A stretch of DNA of 64,000 nucleotides from JAWRCU01 sp033542235. Lineage in GTDB: Bacteria; Pseudomonadota; Alphaproteobacteria; Rhizobiales; Rhizobiaceae. Below, piece by piece: positions 53,175 to 61,260 of this stretch; within the stretch, counting starts at the first letter, position 1; each line of letters begins with the position of its first letter. Both the position numbers and the translations under genes were made by a program. Where the stretch lies: positions 104,054 through 168,053 of the forward strand of contig NZ_JAWRCU010000014.1 in the NCBI RefSeq assembly GCF_033542235.1, written 5' to 3'. Under the pieces are notes generated by a model that did no database searches, was not told the origin of the DNA, and was given only the letters and a program-made list of their open reading frames with translations.

Positions 53175-54284
53175 ATGAAACCCGTCCAACCCGAGGGGCT
53201 GCAGAACGAGAGCCGCAGGAGGGTGCAATCGCCGCACCGCTCACCGGTGGGCGCCCCGCCCGGCACGCTGGTCGCCGACCCGAATGCGATCCAGTCGGCG
53301 CTGAGCCTGACGGTCATATCGCCGGAGGAATGCAGGTTCTACACCGACGTCACTCTGGCGGATGTCGAGCGGGTCTGCGGCGAATGGCCAGTGGTCTGGC
53401 TCGACTGCGTCGGGCTGGGCAATATCGAGCTGATCTCCGAGATCGGCCGCATCTTCGGGCTGCACACCCTGGCGCTGGAAGATACCGTCAACACGGGACA
53501 GCGCGCCAAGGTCGATTTCTTCGAGGACTACGCCTTTGTCGTCCTGAAGATGATCGACGATACTGTCGAGTACCGCTACGAGCAGATATCCATCTTCTTC
53601 GGAGAGAATTTCGTCATCACCTTCCAGGAGCGGCGCGGCGATCCCTTCAATCCGGTGCGCAAGCGGATCGGGGTCAGCAACCCGAGCAGGCTGCGCTCCC
53701 GCAAGGCCGACTATCTCGCATATGCCCTGATCGACTCGCTCATCGACAGCTACTTCGCTCCCGTGGAGGAGATCGACGAGAAGATCGATGTGATCGAGGA
53801 GGAAATGATCGGGCAGCCGCAAAAGGATCAGGTGCGCCGGCTGCACGAACTCCGACGCAACGTCATCACGCTCAAGGCGTCGCTGTTTCCTGTTCGCGAC
53901 GCGATAGCAGGGCTGGTCCGCGCCGAAGCGCCATTCGTGAGCGCCGAAACCAAGGTCTATTTCAACGACACGCTGGACCATGCGATCACCCTTATCCAGA
54001 TGGTCGAAACCCAACGCGACATGCTGACCGGGCTGATCGACATGCACCTGTCGCTCTCGCAGGCGCGCACCAACGAGATCATCTCCTTCCTGACGATCGT
54101 TTCATCGATCTTCATCCCTTTGACATTCATCGTCGGCATCTGGGGCATGAATTTCGATCCGAAATCATCGCCATGGAACATGCCGGAACTCTATGCTTAC
54201 TATGGCTATCCTGCGGCGCTGGGCCTGATGGCTCTGATTGCACTCGGTCTAGTCGCTTTTTTCCGCTGGAAGAAATGGCTGTGA
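53175..54284 (+). CDS. corA: CorA-family magnesium/cobalt transporter
   Basis: 369 residues from ATG 53175, ten bases after truB. A long soluble N-terminal part (LVADPNAIQSALSLTVISPEE; VVWLDCVGLGNIELISEIGRIF; FGLHTLALEDTVNTGQRAKVDFF) precedes two C-terminal helices. The first ends in the GMN selectivity motif (IVGIWGMNFDP), and the second is LGLMALIALGLVAFFRW. The protein forms a pentameric Mg2+ channel in the inner membrane. Confidence 0.93.
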   Translation: MKPVQPEGLQNESRRRVQSPHRSPVGAPPGTLVADPNAIQSALSLTVISPEECRFYTDVTLADVERVCGEWPVVWLDCVGLGNIELISEIGRIFGLHTLALEDTVNTGQRAKVDFFEDYAFVVLKMIDDTVEYRYEQISIFFGENFVITFQERRGDPFNPVRKRIGVSNPSRLRSRKADYLAYALIDSLIDSYFAPVEEIDEKIDVIEEEMIGQPQKDQVRRLHELRRNVITLKASLFPVRDAIAGLVRAEAPFVSAETKVYFNDTLDHAITLIQMVETQRDMLTGLIDMHLSLSQARTNEIISFLTIVSSIFIPLTFIVGIWGMNFDPKSSPWNMPELYAYYGYPAALGLMALIALGLVAFFRWKKWL

Positions 54285-54325
54285 CTTGCTTGGGCACGGG
54301 CGAGGGCGGCTAAACTTATTCGTCG

Positions 54326-54349
54326 AACCATCTTTCTATTCGGATGGTT
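54326..54349 (+). terminator. Weak hairpin after corA
   Basis: AACCATC and GATGGTT form a 7-bp stem with a 10-base loop, followed by only a short T-run. It may be a corA terminator or part of the rpsO leader. Confidence 0.35.
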
Positions 54350-54461
54350 TTGGACTATATGCGCCGCATCATTGCGCTTTGCGCTTTGTTCACCGGCCCC
54401 CGCTGGACGACATCCCGGCCGTGGGCGTCATGTTTCCTGCATATCGAGAAAGGAAAGCACG

Positions 54462-54731
54462 ATGTCGATTACTGCTGAGCGCAAGAAGGAATTGCTGGCG
54501 GAATTTGCGACTGCCACGGGCGACACAGGCTCGCCGGAAGTCCAGGTCGCCATACTGTCCGAGCGCATCAAGAACCTCACCGAGCATTTCAAGGACCACA
54601 AGAAGGACAATCACTCCAGGCGTGGTCTTCTGAAGCTCGTATCGCAGCGCCGCCGCCTTCTGGACTATCTGAAGTCCAAGGAAGAGGCGCGCTACCAGGC
54701 ACTGATCGACAGGCTCGGTCTGCGCCGTTAA
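54462..54731 (+). CDS. rpsO: 30S ribosomal protein S15
   Basis: 89 residues, the universal S15 length. Begins SITAERKKELLAEFATATGDTGSPEVQVA and contains HFKDHKKDNHSRRGLLKLVSQRRRLLDYL. GGAAAG lies upstream of ATG 54462. S15 binds the central domain of 16S rRNA early in 30S assembly. A clear terminator hairpin follows and pnp is next, the usual order. Confidence 0.98.
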   Translation: MSITAERKKELLAEFATATGDTGSPEVQVAILSERIKNLTEHFKDHKKDNHSRRGLLKLVSQRRRLLDYLKSKEEARYQALIDRLGLRR

Positions 54732-54741
54732 AATTGAAGAT

Positions 54742-54770
54742 CGGCGGGCGTTCCACCGGACGCCCGCCGG
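54742..54770 (+). terminator. Hairpin after rpsO
   Basis: CGGCGGGCGT and ACGCCCGCCG form a perfect 10-bp stem with an 8-base loop, followed by GTTTC. T-poor but strong; probably a terminator or a processing site between rpsO and pnp. Confidence 0.7.
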
Positions 54771-55101
54771 TTTCACATCCGGGCCGGCCGTCGGTCTGCC
54801 CAACCGGTTCCAGGCCGTAGGGGCGGTTCGGAATCGCCCGTGGACCAGTCATGGGGCAGGATTGCCGGTGGCTCGTGGCGCAAGGCGCCCCTGGGAACGA
54901 GCCCTCAGCTGTCTTGCCCGTGGCTAGTCTGGGAGCCGTGAAGGGCGACGGCGACGTCGCTCTGATGGTTCCGAAACAGGAAGGCAGGGTTTTGCCGGCG
55001 GGTCAGAGAGCCGCCGCGGGCCGGCCGTCCAAGAAGCCGAGGGAAGCCCGGCGCAATGGCTGAAGCCTGCGCGGGCTGTTCCCGCATATGAAGGACAAGA
55101 T
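54771..55101 (+). other. pnp leader region without a gene
   Basis: 331 GC-rich bases with several possible short stems (for example GCCGCCGCGGGCCGGC and GCCTGCGCGGGC). In enterobacteria the pnp leader is cut by RNase III for autoregulation; a comparable structure may be here but I could not define one. Short open frames in it look non-coding. Confidence 0.4.
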
Positions 55102-57255
55102 ATGTTCAATCACCACAAAGTGGAAATCGAATGGGGCGGCCGTCCGCTCATCCTCGAGACCGGCAAGATCGCCCGCCAGGCTGACGGCGCCGTGCTTGCG
55201 ACCTATGGCGAGACCGTCGTCCTCGCCACCGTCGTCTCGGCGAAGGAGCCGAAGCCGGGCCAGGACTTCTTTCCGCTCACCGTCAACTATCAGGAAAAGA
55301 CCTACGCCGCCGGCAAGATCCCGGGCGGCTACTTCAAGCGCGAAGGCCGGCCGAGCGAGAACGAGACGCTGACGTCGCGCCTGATCGACCGGCCGATCCG
55401 CCCGCTCTTCGCCGAAGGCTACAAGAACGACACGCAGGTCATCGTCACCGTCATGCAACATGACCTGGAGAACGATCCGGATATCGTGGCGATGGTCGCC
55501 GCCTCCGCTGCGCTCACCCTTTCCGGCGTTCCCTTCATGGGCCCGATCGGCGGCGCCCGCGTCGGCTATATCAAGGGCGAGTATGTGCTCAACCCGCATA
55601 TCGACGAGATGCCGGAATCGAAGCTCGACCTCGTTGTCGCCGGCACCAGCGACGCCGTCCTGATGGTCGAATCCGAGGCACAGGAGCTCGACGAGCAGAC
55701 CATGCTCGGCGCCGTCATGTTCGGCCACCGCGGCTTCCAGCCGGTGATCGACGCCATCATCAAGCTGGCCGAAGTCGCAGCCAAGGAGCCGCGCGAGCAC
55801 AATCCCGAGAAGCTCGACGAGCTCGAAAGCGAGATCCTCGCCGTTGCCGAGGCCGACCTTCGCGAGGCCTACAAGATCACCGACAAGCAGGCGCGTTACG
55901 CCGCTGTCGATGCCGTCAAGGCCAAGGTCAAGGAGCATTTCACGCCCGCCGAGGGCGAAGAGCCGAAATGGGCTGCCGACCAGGTCGCAACCGTGTTCAA
56001 GGAGTTGCAGGCCAAGATCGTCCGCTGGAACATTCTCGACCAAGGTGCCCGCATCGACGGCCGCGACCTGAAGACGGTTCGCCCGATCGTGGCCGAGGTC
56101 GGCGTGCTGCCGCGCACTCATGGTTCGGCGATATTCACCCGCGGCGAGACGCAGGCGATCGTCGTCGCGACGCTCGGCACCGGCGAGGACGAGCAGTATG
56201 TCGACGCGCTGACGGGCATGTACAAGGAGACCTTCCTCCTCCACTACAACTTCCCGCCCTTCTCGGTCGGGGAGACCGGCCGGATGGGTTCGCCCGGCCG
56301 CCGCGAGATCGGCCACGGCAAGCTCGCCTGGCGCGCCATTCATCCGATGCTGCCTGCCCCGGAGCAATTCCCCTACACGCTCCGCGTCGTCTCGGAGATC
56401 ACTGAATCGAACGGCTCCTCGTCGATGGCGACCGTCTGCGGCACCTCGCTGGCGCTGATGGATGCCGGCGTGCCGCTTGGCAAGCCAGTCGCCGGCATCG
56501 CCATGGGTCTCATCAAGGAAGGCGACCGCTTCGCGGTGCTTTCCGACATTCTCGGCGATGAGGACCATCTCGGCGACATGGACTTCAAGGTGGCCGGCAC
56601 TGCCGGCGGCATCACCTCGCTGCAGATGGACATCAAGATCAGCGGCATCACCGCGGAGATCATGCGCGTTGCGCTCGATCAGGCCAAAGACGGCCGCATC
56701 CACATTCTCGGCGAGATGTCGAAGGCGATTACCGAAAGCCGCACGGAACTCGGCGAGTTCGCGCCGCGTATCGAGGTCATGCACATCCCGACCGACAAGA
56801 TTCGCGACGTGATCGGCTCGGGCGGCAAGGTGATCCGCGAGATCGTCGAGAAGACGGGCGCCAAGATCAACATCGAGGACGACGGCACGGTGAAGATCGC
56901 ATCGTCCAACGCCAAGGAGATCGAGGCGGCACGCAAGTGGATCCACACCATCGTCGCCGAGCCGGAAGTGGGCGAGATCTATGAGGGCACGGTCGTCAAG
57001 ACCGCAGATTTCGGCGCCTTCGTGAATTTCTTCGGACCGCGCGACGGCCTGGTGCATATCTCCCAGCTCGCCGACCAGCGTGTCGCCAAGACCACCGACG
57101 TGGTCAAGGAAGGCGACAAGGTGTTCGTGAAGCTCATGGGCTTCGACGAGCGCGGCAAGGTGCGGCTCTCCATGAAGGTCGTCGATCAGACGACCGGCAA
57201 GGAAATCGCCAGGGAAAAGAAGAAGGACGAGACGGAAGAAGAGTCCGTCGCCTGA
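55102..57255 (+). CDS. pnp: Polyribonucleotide nucleotidyltransferase (PNPase)
   Basis: 717 residues; ATG 55102 has GAAGGA upstream. Two RNase PH domains (N-terminal FNHHKVEIEWGGRPLILETG...; second GARIDGRDLKTVRPIVAEVG with RGETQAIVVATLG), then KH (VIGSGGKVIREIVEKTGAKI) and S1 (VGEIYEGTVVKTADFGAFV). It degrades RNA phosphorolytically from the 3' end in the degradosome. Confidence 0.98.
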   Translation: MFNHHKVEIEWGGRPLILETGKIARQADGAVLATYGETVVLATVVSAKEPKPGQDFFPLTVNYQEKTYAAGKIPGGYFKREGRPSENETLTSRLIDRPIRPLFAEGYKNDTQVIVTVMQHDLENDPDIVAMVAASAALTLSGVPFMGPIGGARVGYIKGEYVLNPHIDEMPESKLDLVVAGTSDAVLMVESEAQELDEQTMLGAVMFGHRGFQPVIDAIIKLAEVAAKEPREHNPEKLDELESEILAVAEADLREAYKITDKQARYAAVDAVKAKVKEHFTPAEGEEPKWAADQVATVFKELQAKIVRWNILDQGARIDGRDLKTVRPIVAEVGVLPRTHGSAIFTRGETQAIVVATLGTGEDEQYVDALTGMYKETFLLHYNFPPFSVGETGRMGSPGRREIGHGKLAWRAIHPMLPAPEQFPYTLRVVSEITESNGSSSMATVCGTSLALMDAGVPLGKPVAGIAMGLIKEGDRFAVLSDILGDEDHLGDMDFKVAGTAGGITSLQMDIKISGITAEIMRVALDQAKDGRIHILGEMSKAITESRTELGEFAPRIEVMHIPTDKIRDVIGSGGKVIREIVEKTGAKINIEDDGTVKIASSNAKEIEAARKWIHTIVAEPEVGEIYEGTVVKTADFGAFVNFFGPRDGLVHISQLADQRVAKTTDVVKEGDKVFVKLMGFDERGKVRLSMKVVDQTTGKEIAREKKKDETEEESVA

Positions 57256-57280
57256 TCGTTTCCGAGGGGATCGGATAGGG

Positions 57281-57316
57281 AAGGGCGCAGCCGCATGGGT
57301 TGCGCCCTTTTCTTTT
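57281..57316 (+). terminator. Intrinsic terminator after pnp
   Basis: AAGGGCGCA (57281-57289) and TGCGCCCTT (57301-57309) form a perfect 9-bp stem, and the sequence runs on into TTTTCTTTT. A textbook rho-independent terminator. Confidence 0.9.
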
Positions 57317-57352
57317 CGTGAGATTTTCTGACCGATGACAGCGTCCCTTCGC

Positions 57353-57508
57353 ACCCCCCTCTGTCCTGCCGGACATCTCCCCCTCAAGGGGGGAGATTGG
57401 CTGTCACTGAGGGTTTCGCCAAACGCCAACGCTGACGGTTGGCGAAATCAATGCGGCCGTCCAATCTCCCCCCTTGAGGGGGAGATGTCCGGCAGGACAG
57501 AGGGGGGT
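57353..57508. repeat. Palindromic intergenic repeat, family A copy 5
   Basis: Complete copy with ACCCCCCTCTGTCCTGCCGG and its complement at the right. Here the arm core is CTCCCCCTCAAGGGGGGAG, a compensated variant of the ACAA loop. The centre (GGGTTTCGCCAAACGCCAAC / GGTTGGCGAAATC) is also inverted. It lies between the pnp terminator and the methyltransferase gene. Confidence 0.9.
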
Positions 57509-57570
57509 ACTGTCCCGAAGCCCTATCCGCTGTCGGGCTTAACAGGCAGTCGCGCGGCAGACCCGCTCCC

Positions 57571-58587
57571 ATGAGCACCCCCGCACTCAAGACCCTCTTC
57601 CACCCCTTCGAGAGCGGCGCCCTCGACCTGCCGGAACCGCACGCCCGCGTCCTGTTCCTCGGCGCCAAACTCGGCTTCCGAACGCCCGAGGGCTTCACAC
57701 GCGAGCTCACGGCCGTCCAGGGCTTCCGCCCCGATTTCCTCGCCCTGCAGCGGGAGGGCCTTAAAGTCCTGCCCCATGGCGAAGGGTCCGATTACACGGC
57801 TGCGCTCGTCCTATGCGGCCGTCATCGCGGCGAGAACGAGCTGAATGTCGCGGAGGCTCTCGAGCGCGGCTCCGACGGCGCGCTCATCTTGATTGCCGGC
57901 AGCAATGACGACGGTGTGGCGAGCCTCGCGAAGCGCATGGGCAAGCTCATCGCGCTCGAAGGACGTTCGCCGAAGCATCATGGTCTCGCCTTCTGGTTCC
58001 GCGCCCCGGCCGATCGCTTGGAGATTGCAGCCGCACTGCGGCAGGCGAATGCTACGACCCTCGTCGAGGGACGCTTCGAGACCTCGCCGGGAATGTTTTC
58101 GTATGACCGTGTCGATCCCGGCTCCAGGCTCCTCGCCGAGGCGCTGCCGCAGAACCTTTCAGGAAAGGTCGCGGATTTTTGTGCAGGCTGGGGCTACCTG
58201 TCGGCCGAGCTTATGCTGCGATCCCCAGGAATCTCCTCGATCGACCTTTACGAGGCCGAGTTTTCGTCCCTTGAAGCTGCGCGGCGGAACGTCAAATCCG
58301 AAACCGTTCCCGCCCGATTCTTCTGGCACGACCTTCTCGCCGAGCCCGTCGAACACCACTATGACGCGATCGTCATGAACCCGCCCTTCCATCAAGGCAG
58401 GGCAGCGGAACCCGAGATCGGACAGAAGCTGATCGCCCTCGCGGCCAAGGCGCTCACGCGCCGTGGCGTGCTCTTTCTGGTGGCCAACAAGGGGCTGCCT
58501 TACGAGAAGGCGCTGACCGCTTCGTTCGAGGAATACCGCCAGATCGCCGGCGACAACGCCTTCAAGGTTTTCGCGGCACGCCGGTAG
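57571..58587 (+). CDS. RsmC-like 16S rRNA (guanine-N2) methyltransferase
   Basis: 338 residues, with a duplicated methyltransferase fold as in RsmC. The N-terminal half lacks a clear SAM motif. The C-terminal half has VADFCAGWGYLSAELML (motif I) and the catalytic IVMNPPFHQG (NPPF), then a GVLFLVANKGLPYE strand typical of RsmC. It probably methylates a guanine of 16S rRNA; the exact position (G1207 in E. coli) is inferred from the family. It is flanked by palindromic repeats on both sides. Confidence 0.85.
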   Translation: MSTPALKTLFHPFESGALDLPEPHARVLFLGAKLGFRTPEGFTRELTAVQGFRPDFLALQREGLKVLPHGEGSDYTAALVLCGRHRGENELNVAEALERGSDGALILIAGSNDDGVASLAKRMGKLIALEGRSPKHHGLAFWFRAPADRLEIAAALRQANATTLVEGRFETSPGMFSYDRVDPGSRLLAEALPQNLSGKVADFCAGWGYLSAELMLRSPGISSIDLYEAEFSSLEAARRNVKSETVPARFFWHDLLAEPVEHHYDAIVMNPPFHQGRAAEPEIGQKLIALAAKALTRRGVLFLVANKGLPYEKALTASFEEYRQIAGDNAFKVFAARR

Positions 58588-58596
58588 GGAAGTGCC

Positions 58597-58674
58597 GGGG
58601 ACAGTTTACTTTTTTCCGCAGAAAGGCCGTAGCGCTTCAAAGCTGGCGTAAGCGGAAAAAAGTAAACTGTCCCC
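58597..58674. repeat. REP-like hairpin, family E copy 2 (perfect 23-bp stem)
   Basis: The left arm GGGGACAGTTTACTTTTTTC (continuing CGC) at 58597-58619 is exactly complementary to 58652-58674. The loop has GAAAGGCCGTAGCGCTTC, a smaller hairpin. The diverged copy is at 8.4 kb. Such elements often go with REP-associated tyrosine transposases elsewhere in a genome; none is in this window. Confidence 0.88.
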
Positions 58675-58698
58675 TGCGCCACGCCCGCAGTCGGAAGC

Positions 58699-60252
58699 TC
58701 AAGCGTGCCCGACCAGCCTCGGCGCAGTCGCGCTGGCGGCAGCAATCTGGTCGATCGTGAGCGGTCCCGGCTTGCCGAACAGATAGCCTTGCACGACGTC
58801 GCAGCCGGCGGCTCTGAGCAGCATCGCCTGATTTTCCGTCTCGACGCCCTCGGCGATCGTGTCGACCCCGAGCGCACGCGACAGGCCGACGATGGTGGAG
58901 ACGACGGCGCCCGTCGAGGAATCGGTGTCGATGCGGCTGACGAAGGAGCGATCGATCTTGAGTTTCCGGAATGAGAAATCGATGAGATAGCTGAGGTTCG
59001 AATAGCCGGTGCCGAAATCGTCGACGGCGACCGAGATGCCCATCTCGGCAAGCTCCTTCAGGATCGCCGCCGCGCGTTCGCGGTCCTGCATCATCGCAGT
59101 CTCGGTAACCTCCAGCTCCAGGCGCTCGGGCTTGATCCCGGTCGCCTGCATCACCTGCTGCACGGTGGCGATGAAGTCCTTCGTCATGAACTGGACCGGG
59201 GAGATGTTCACCGCCACGAAACAGTCCTTGGGCAGGTGCCTGGCGTCGCTGCAGGCGCGTTTGAGAACCCATTTGCCGATCGGCAGGATCATGCCGGTTT
59301 CCTCGGCGATCGGAACGAATTCGGTGGGCGGGATCATGCCTCGCTCCGGATGGATCCAGCGGATCAGCGCCTCGTAGCCGACAACCTTGCCTTTCACGAG
59401 ATCGAGCTGCGGCTGATAATGCAGGTCGAAGTCGCCGCGCAGGAAGGCGGTGTGCAGCTCCGACTCGATCCACTGGCGGTGGTCTGCCACTTGACCCATG
59501 TCGGGGTGGAACGCCGACCAATTGCCGATGCCGCTCGCTCGCGCATGCTGGAGCGCCAGGTTCGAACGGCGCAGGAGCAGCACGGGGTCGGTGCCGTCCT
59601 TCGGCATGGCGACGATGCCGACAGAGAGATTGACCGACTGCAGGTGAGTGCGCAGCTGGTAGGGCTCCGTCATGGTCTCGATGAGCTGTTCCACAATCCG
59701 GTCGATCGGCTTGTCGGTCCTGTCGGGATAGAGAACCGCGAATTCGCTCGCGCCGATGCGCCCGACGACGATGTTTTCGGGCAAGGCTTCCCTGAGCCGC
59801 CTGGCAAAGGCCCGGATCAGCTCGTCGCCCTGGCTGAACCCGATTGAATCATTGATGTGCTTGAAGCGATCGATGTCGATGTCGATCAGGAAGACCGGTT
59901 CACCCGTCCGGATGGTCCTCGCTGCCGCCTCGGTGATCTTGCCGATCATCGAGACGCGGGCATGCATGCCGGTCAGCTTGTCGAAATGGGTTTCCTTGAA
60001 GACATAGTCCGCCGATTCATCGACGCCTGCGAAAAACGAAAGCGCCGCCAGGGCGGCGGCGAGTGCGCAAAGTGCGGCGACGATCGCTCCGACGATATCC
60101 GACGGCATGCCGGCGATGCTCCCGCCGAAGCCGAGCTTCATCCCCCAAAGGCCAACGACAAAGCTGCCGAGGCCCGACGCACCGATTGTTATCAGCCGGA
60201 AGAGGGGTTTCCGGTGTGGATTGCTCAGAGCTTCCATGAATACCACGCTCAC
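58699..60252 (-). CDS. Membrane GGDEF-EAL protein, probable c-di-GMP phosphodiesterase
   Basis: 517 residues from GTG 60252 or 512 from ATG 60237. Two N-terminal helices (LITIGASGLGSFVVGLWGM and IVGAIVAALCALAAALAALSFF). The GGDEF domain is degenerate: the signature reads RIGASEF. The EAL domain keeps YEALIRW, AVNISPVQF, ELEVTETAMM, DDFGTGYSNL, LKIDRSF, EGVE and QGYLFG, so it should hydrolyse c-di-GMP. The GGDEF part may bind GTP as a regulator. A single gene opposite the methyltransferase and next to fabI. Confidence 0.9.
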   Translation of the reverse strand: MSVVFMEALSNPHRKPLFRLITIGASGLGSFVVGLWGMKLGFGGSIAGMPSDIVGAIVAALCALAAALAALSFFAGVDESADYVFKETHFDKLTGMHARVSMIGKITEAAARTIRTGEPVFLIDIDIDRFKHINDSIGFSQGDELIRAFARRLREALPENIVVGRIGASEFAVLYPDRTDKPIDRIVEQLIETMTEPYQLRTHLQSVNLSVGIVAMPKDGTDPVLLLRRSNLALQHARASGIGNWSAFHPDMGQVADHRQWIESELHTAFLRGDFDLHYQPQLDLVKGKVVGYEALIRWIHPERGMIPPTEFVPIAEETGMILPIGKWVLKRACSDARHLPKDCFVAVNISPVQFMTKDFIATVQQVMQATGIKPERLELEVTETAMMQDRERAAAILKELAEMGISVAVDDFGTGYSNLSYLIDFSFRKLKIDRSFVSRIDTDSSTGAVVSTIVGLSRALGVDTIAEGVETENQAMLLRAAGCDVVQGYLFGKPGPLTIDQIAAASATAPRLVGHA

Positions 60253-60330
60253 TCTTCGTGAGAGTACTAACAGTGAGCTCCTTAAAATCGGTTTCTGTCG
60301 ACGAATAGGATTTTATGCAAACGGGGATGG

Positions 60331-61143
60331 TCAAGATGAGCTTGTATCGGAGCTTTTCAGCTCTTCCAGCGTGGGCATCGAGACGATGTGATAGCCAGAA
60401 TCCACATAGTGGATTTCGCCTGTGACCCCTGTCGAGAGGTCGGAGAGTAGATAGAGCGCCGCCCCGCCGATCTCCTCCAGCGATACCGTCCGTCTCAAAG
60501 GCGAATTGCGCTGCTGGTATGAAAACATATGCCGCGCATCAGAGATGCCGGCGCCCGCCAGGGTGCGCACGGGGCCTGCCGAGATCGCATTGACCCGGAT
60601 GCCGCGCGGCCCGTAGTCGTTGGCGAGATAGCGCACGCTGGCCTCCAGTCCGGCCTTGGCGACGCCCATCACGTTATAATTCGGCATCACGCGCACCGAA
60701 CCCGCGTAAGTGAGGGTGAGCATCGAGCCCCCGTTCGGCATCAATGCCGCCGAATGCCGTGCGACCTCCGTGAAGGAGTAGCAGGAGATGACCATCGTCC
60801 GGATGAAGTTTTCGCGGCTGGTGTCCGCATAGAGCCCCTTCAGCTCGTTCTTGTCCGAGAAGCCGATCGCGTGGACGATGAAATCGAGGCTGCCCCATTC
60901 CGCTTTCAGCGTCTCGAAAGCGGACGCCACGGAGGCGCTGTCCTCCACGTCGCAGGAGAGCACCAGCGACGCGCCCACCTTTTCGGCGAGCGGCTTGACG
61001 CGCCGGCCGAACGCCTCGCCCTGATAGGTGAAGGCGAGCGTTGCGCCCTGCTCGGCAAGCTTTTGCGCGATGCCCCAAGCGATCGAATGATCGTTCGCGA
61101 CGCCCATAATCAGGCCGCGCTTGCTCCTCATCAGCTCGTTCAT
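60331..61143 (-). CDS. fabI: Enoyl-[acyl-carrier-protein] reductase (NADH)
   Basis: 270 residues from ATG 61143. FabI-type SDR: GVANDHSIAWGIAQKLAEQGA at the N-terminus, SLDFIVHAIGFSDK, and the catalytic Tyr-x6-Lys in PNYNVMGVAKAGLEASVRYLA. It reduces enoyl-ACP in each elongation round. Third gene of fabA-fabB-fabI, but separated from fabB by 116 bases that contain a strong hairpin. Confidence 0.95.
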   Translation of the reverse strand: MNELMRSKRGLIMGVANDHSIAWGIAQKLAEQGATLAFTYQGEAFGRRVKPLAEKVGASLVLSCDVEDSASVASAFETLKAEWGSLDFIVHAIGFSDKNELKGLYADTSRENFIRTMVISCYSFTEVARHSAALMPNGGSMLTLTYAGSVRVMPNYNVMGVAKAGLEASVRYLANDYGPRGIRVNAISAGPVRTLAGAGISDARHMFSYQQRNSPLRRTVSLEEIGGAALYLLSDLSTGVTGEIHYVDSGYHIVSMPTLEELKSSDTSSS

Positions 61144-61156
61144 TGTGTCTCGTTCC

Positions 61157-61260
61157 TTCGAGCACGATCCCGTCAAGTCGCCGACATTTCGGACAGGATC
61201 ACGCTTCAAAAACAAAGGGCTGGAGCAGGGTGAATGATCCTGCTCGCATTCATTCTGCTC
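61157..61260 (-). repeat. Alphaproteobacterial intergenic element with hairpin between fabB and fabI
   Basis: CGAGCACGATCCCG ... TTTCGGACAGGATCACGCTTC ... CAAAGGGCTGGAGCAG ... TGCTCTA has the layout of the ~110-bp element found widely between genes of Rhizobiales. On the minus strand GAGCAG-x2-TGAATG pairs with CATTCA-x2-CTGCTC (61223-61260) directly after the fabB stop codon, then TTTGTTTTT follows after seven bases, so it may also work as a terminator or processing site. Confidence 0.6.

Noticed and set aside
54851..55063. 70-codon frame in the pnp leader
   Set aside because: Composition and position suggest leader RNA; no ribosome site.
55003..57429. 808-codon minus-strand frame opposite pnp
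   Set aside because: Antisense shadow of PNPase without motifs.
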